Shown here one piece after another: positions 6,351 through 7,206 of a stretch of DNA of 7,206 nt. The notes under the pieces were generated by a model. It did no database searches and was not told where the DNA came from. It saw only the letters and a list, made by a program, of their open reading frames with translations. Within the stretch, counting starts at the first letter, position 1, and each line of letters begins with the position of its first letter. The position numbers and the translations under genes are program-made. The stretch comes from Gemmatimonadota bacterium (GTDB lineage Bacteria; Gemmatimonadota; Gemmatimonadetes; Gemmatimonadales; Gemmatimonadaceae), in the NCBI GenBank assembly GCA_947475795.1, contig CANJOX010000161.1, forward strand, positions 1-7,206, in the 5' to 3' direction.

Positions 6351-6850
6351 CGAGCGACTCCGGGCGGGAGGGGAACTTCGTTGTGGTCCTGAATGGTGCG
6401 CAGTTCGCGGAGCGGCGGCGTGCTGCCGTCCCGGCCGCGCAGTTCGACGGCGACGGTGGCCTTGCCCTTCGTGACGGCGAACGGCACGAGCATCTCGACC
6501 ACGATGGGCACACCGGCGCCGGCCGCCACGTGCCGTGTGGCGATGAGGCTGTCTTCGACCACCAGGTCGAAGCGCCCGCTGTCGGGGCCGACAAAGGTGC
6601 AGGCGATCGTGACGTCGGTGTCGTCGAAGGTGGTGAGGGCGTAGCGCATCCAGCCGCGGGCCACGCGCGCGGGGTGACCGTCCACCATGCGCACGTGGTC
6701 GTCGTGACCGGCATAGCCGTGCAGTGCGTCACTGGCCGGATCGCCCACGGTCACGGTGTCCACCACGCGGCGGTCCGCCGGACGCGGCGCCGGCGCGATC
6801 GCGCCCATGAGCGTGAGGCCGGCGGCGGCCAGCAATGCGGCGCGGATCAT
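6347..6850 (-). CDS. Small exported protein resembling the C-terminal accessory domain of GH127-type glycosidases
   Basis: This 167-residue protein has a signal peptide (MIRAALLAAAGLTLMGAIAPA, cleavage near residue 21-25), then a single compact domain. DRRVVDTVTVGDPASDALHG opens it; RGWMRYALTTF (65-75), TIACTFVGPDSGRFDLVVED (81-100) and IATRHVAA (103-110) follow, and a last pair of strands includes VTKGKATVAVELRG. From memory, this order (DxV..GD..SE..H, GWFxYxL, FDIxVDGxxIATxxL, GKxxVTVxF) is that of the beta-sandwich module at the end of GH127-like beta-L-arabinofuranosidases (DUF6805-like). No catalytic domain is attached. It may bind carbohydrate or cap a partner; enzymatic function is not supported. 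Its ATG at 6850 overlaps the TGA of the exonuclease gene and its own TGA overlaps the M14 start, both as ATGA. No clear Shine-Dalgarno precedes it, so translation probably depends on coupling. The family call is moderate; the gene itself is secure. Confidence 0.7.
   Translation of the reverse strand: MIRAALLAAAGLTLMGAIAPAPRPADRRVVDTVTVGDPASDALHGYAGHDDHVRMVDGHPARVARGWMRYALTTFDDTDVTIACTFVGPDSGRFDLVVEDSLIATRHVAAGAGVPIVVEMLVPFAVTKGKATVAVELRGRDGSTPPLRELRTIQDHNEVPLPPGVAR
6358..6361 (-). promoter_or_regulatory. Ribosome binding site for the M14 peptidase, inside the upstream gene
   Basis: On the minus strand GGAG lies 7 bases before ATG 6350, inside the last codons of the upstream gene. It decides the start between two adjacent ATG codons (6350 and 6347) in favour of the first, and supports translational coupling across the ATGA overlap. 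Confidence 0.6.
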
Positions 6851-7206
6851 TCGTCGGGGAACGGCACGTCTTCCAACCCCGGACCGGCGGCGTGGCGCGA
6901 CACGGGACCGTCGGCTGCGCTGTACGGCTCCGCGAACGGCACCGCGGCGCGGGCCTGCGAGCCCCCCGGCCAGGTGATGGCGCCGATGGCACAGTGTGCG
7001 AGTTCCAGGTCGGGGAGCGGGACGTCCTGCCGGATGGTGGTGAGCTGCAGCATGAGCCGCACATGCTCGTGCTGACCGGCCAGCTTGGCGGTGTCATCGC
7101 GATGACTCACGAACTCGCTGGCCTCGAGTGCCTTCTCGATGGACTGCCAGCGCCGCAGCAGCTTCACCGCCGTGCCCTTGCCCACGCTCTTCACACCGGG
7201 AATGTC
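6847..7206 (-). CDS. 5'-3' exonuclease (FEN/Pol I N-domain type), C-terminal part only
   Basis: The frame runs off the right edge; 119 residues are visible. They start with DIPGVKSVGKGTAVKLL, the helix-hairpin-helix (H3TH) DNA-binding motif of flap endonuclease-like 5'-3' exonucleases. RWQSIEKALEAS follows, then HVRLMLQLTTIRQDVPL, which corresponds to the end of the 5' nuclease domain of DNA polymerase I. The protein stops about 55 residues later with no polymerase or 3'-5' exonuclease domain, so it is a stand-alone enzyme rather than PolA. Its role would be removal of 5' flaps or RNA primers during replication and repair, in the cytoplasm. The metal-binding aspartates lie outside the window. 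Its TGA overlaps the next gene's ATG. A GTG at 7194 is only an internal codon. Confidence 0.85.
   Translation of the reverse strand, partial: DIPGVKSVGKGTAVKLLRRWQSIEKALEASEFVSHRDDTAKLAGQHEHVRLMLQLTTIRQDVPLPDLELAHCAIGAITWPGGSQARAAVPFAEPYSAADGPVSRHAAGPGLEDVPFPDE

Noticed and set aside
1..7206. Search for CRISPR arrays, tRNA or rRNA genes, transposases, integrase sites and toxin-antitoxin pairs
   Set aside because: No regularly spaced repeats, RNA gene signatures or mobile-element proteins were seen on either strand.

Overview
The window is GC-rich, densely coded DNA with almost no non-coding space. A strong G/C third-position bias gives nearly every real gene long open shadow frames on the other strand. 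The gene content suggests a free-living Gram-negative-type bacterium with an outer membrane: an outer-membrane beta-barrel, a secreted Ig-like/PPC-type lipoprotein, an exported M14 zinc carboxypeptidase, and a probable receptor-kinase tail rich in Ala/Pro. This mix and style resembles Gemmatimonadota. That placement is an impression from protein style, not a phylogenetic result.

Left half, + strand (1-3473). The window opens inside a gene encoding a single-pass membrane protein. It has an Ala/Pro/Val-rich extracytoplasmic linker and a small C-terminal domain, and is probably the 3' end of a Ser/Thr protein kinase. A perfect GC-rich hairpin with a short T run follows its stop. Next is a 199-residue exported beta-barrel protein with about eight predicted strands. 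A 636-residue lipoprotein follows 55 bases later; it carries four Ig-like (BIG2-type) domains in an ABAB order and two PPC-like domains. The barrel and lipoprotein genes may be one transcript.

Centre (3474-3550). The lipoprotein gene and the leftward cluster converge on a 77-base interval packed with hairpins, which probably ends transcription from both sides.

Right half, - strand (7206 down to 3551). In transcription order there are: the 3' end of a stand-alone 5'-3' exonuclease (FEN/Pol I N-domain type); a small exported beta-sandwich protein resembling the C-terminal accessory domain of GH127-type glycosidases; an exported M14 zinc carboxypeptidase with a long C-terminal extension; and, after a 124-base gap, a class-3 lipase-like alpha/beta hydrolase without a signal peptide. 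The first three genes are joined by two ATGA stop/start overlaps, so they are almost certainly one translationally coupled operon. The lipase could be read through or have its own promoter; a perfect 16-bp palindrome lies 14 bases before its start.

I see no mobile element, CRISPR array, tRNA, rRNA or defence system here. The most unusual points are the free-standing GH127-accessory-like domain coupled to a DNA-repair nuclease and a peptidase, the regular duplicated, cysteine-paired domain architecture of the lipoprotein, and the palindrome before the lipase.
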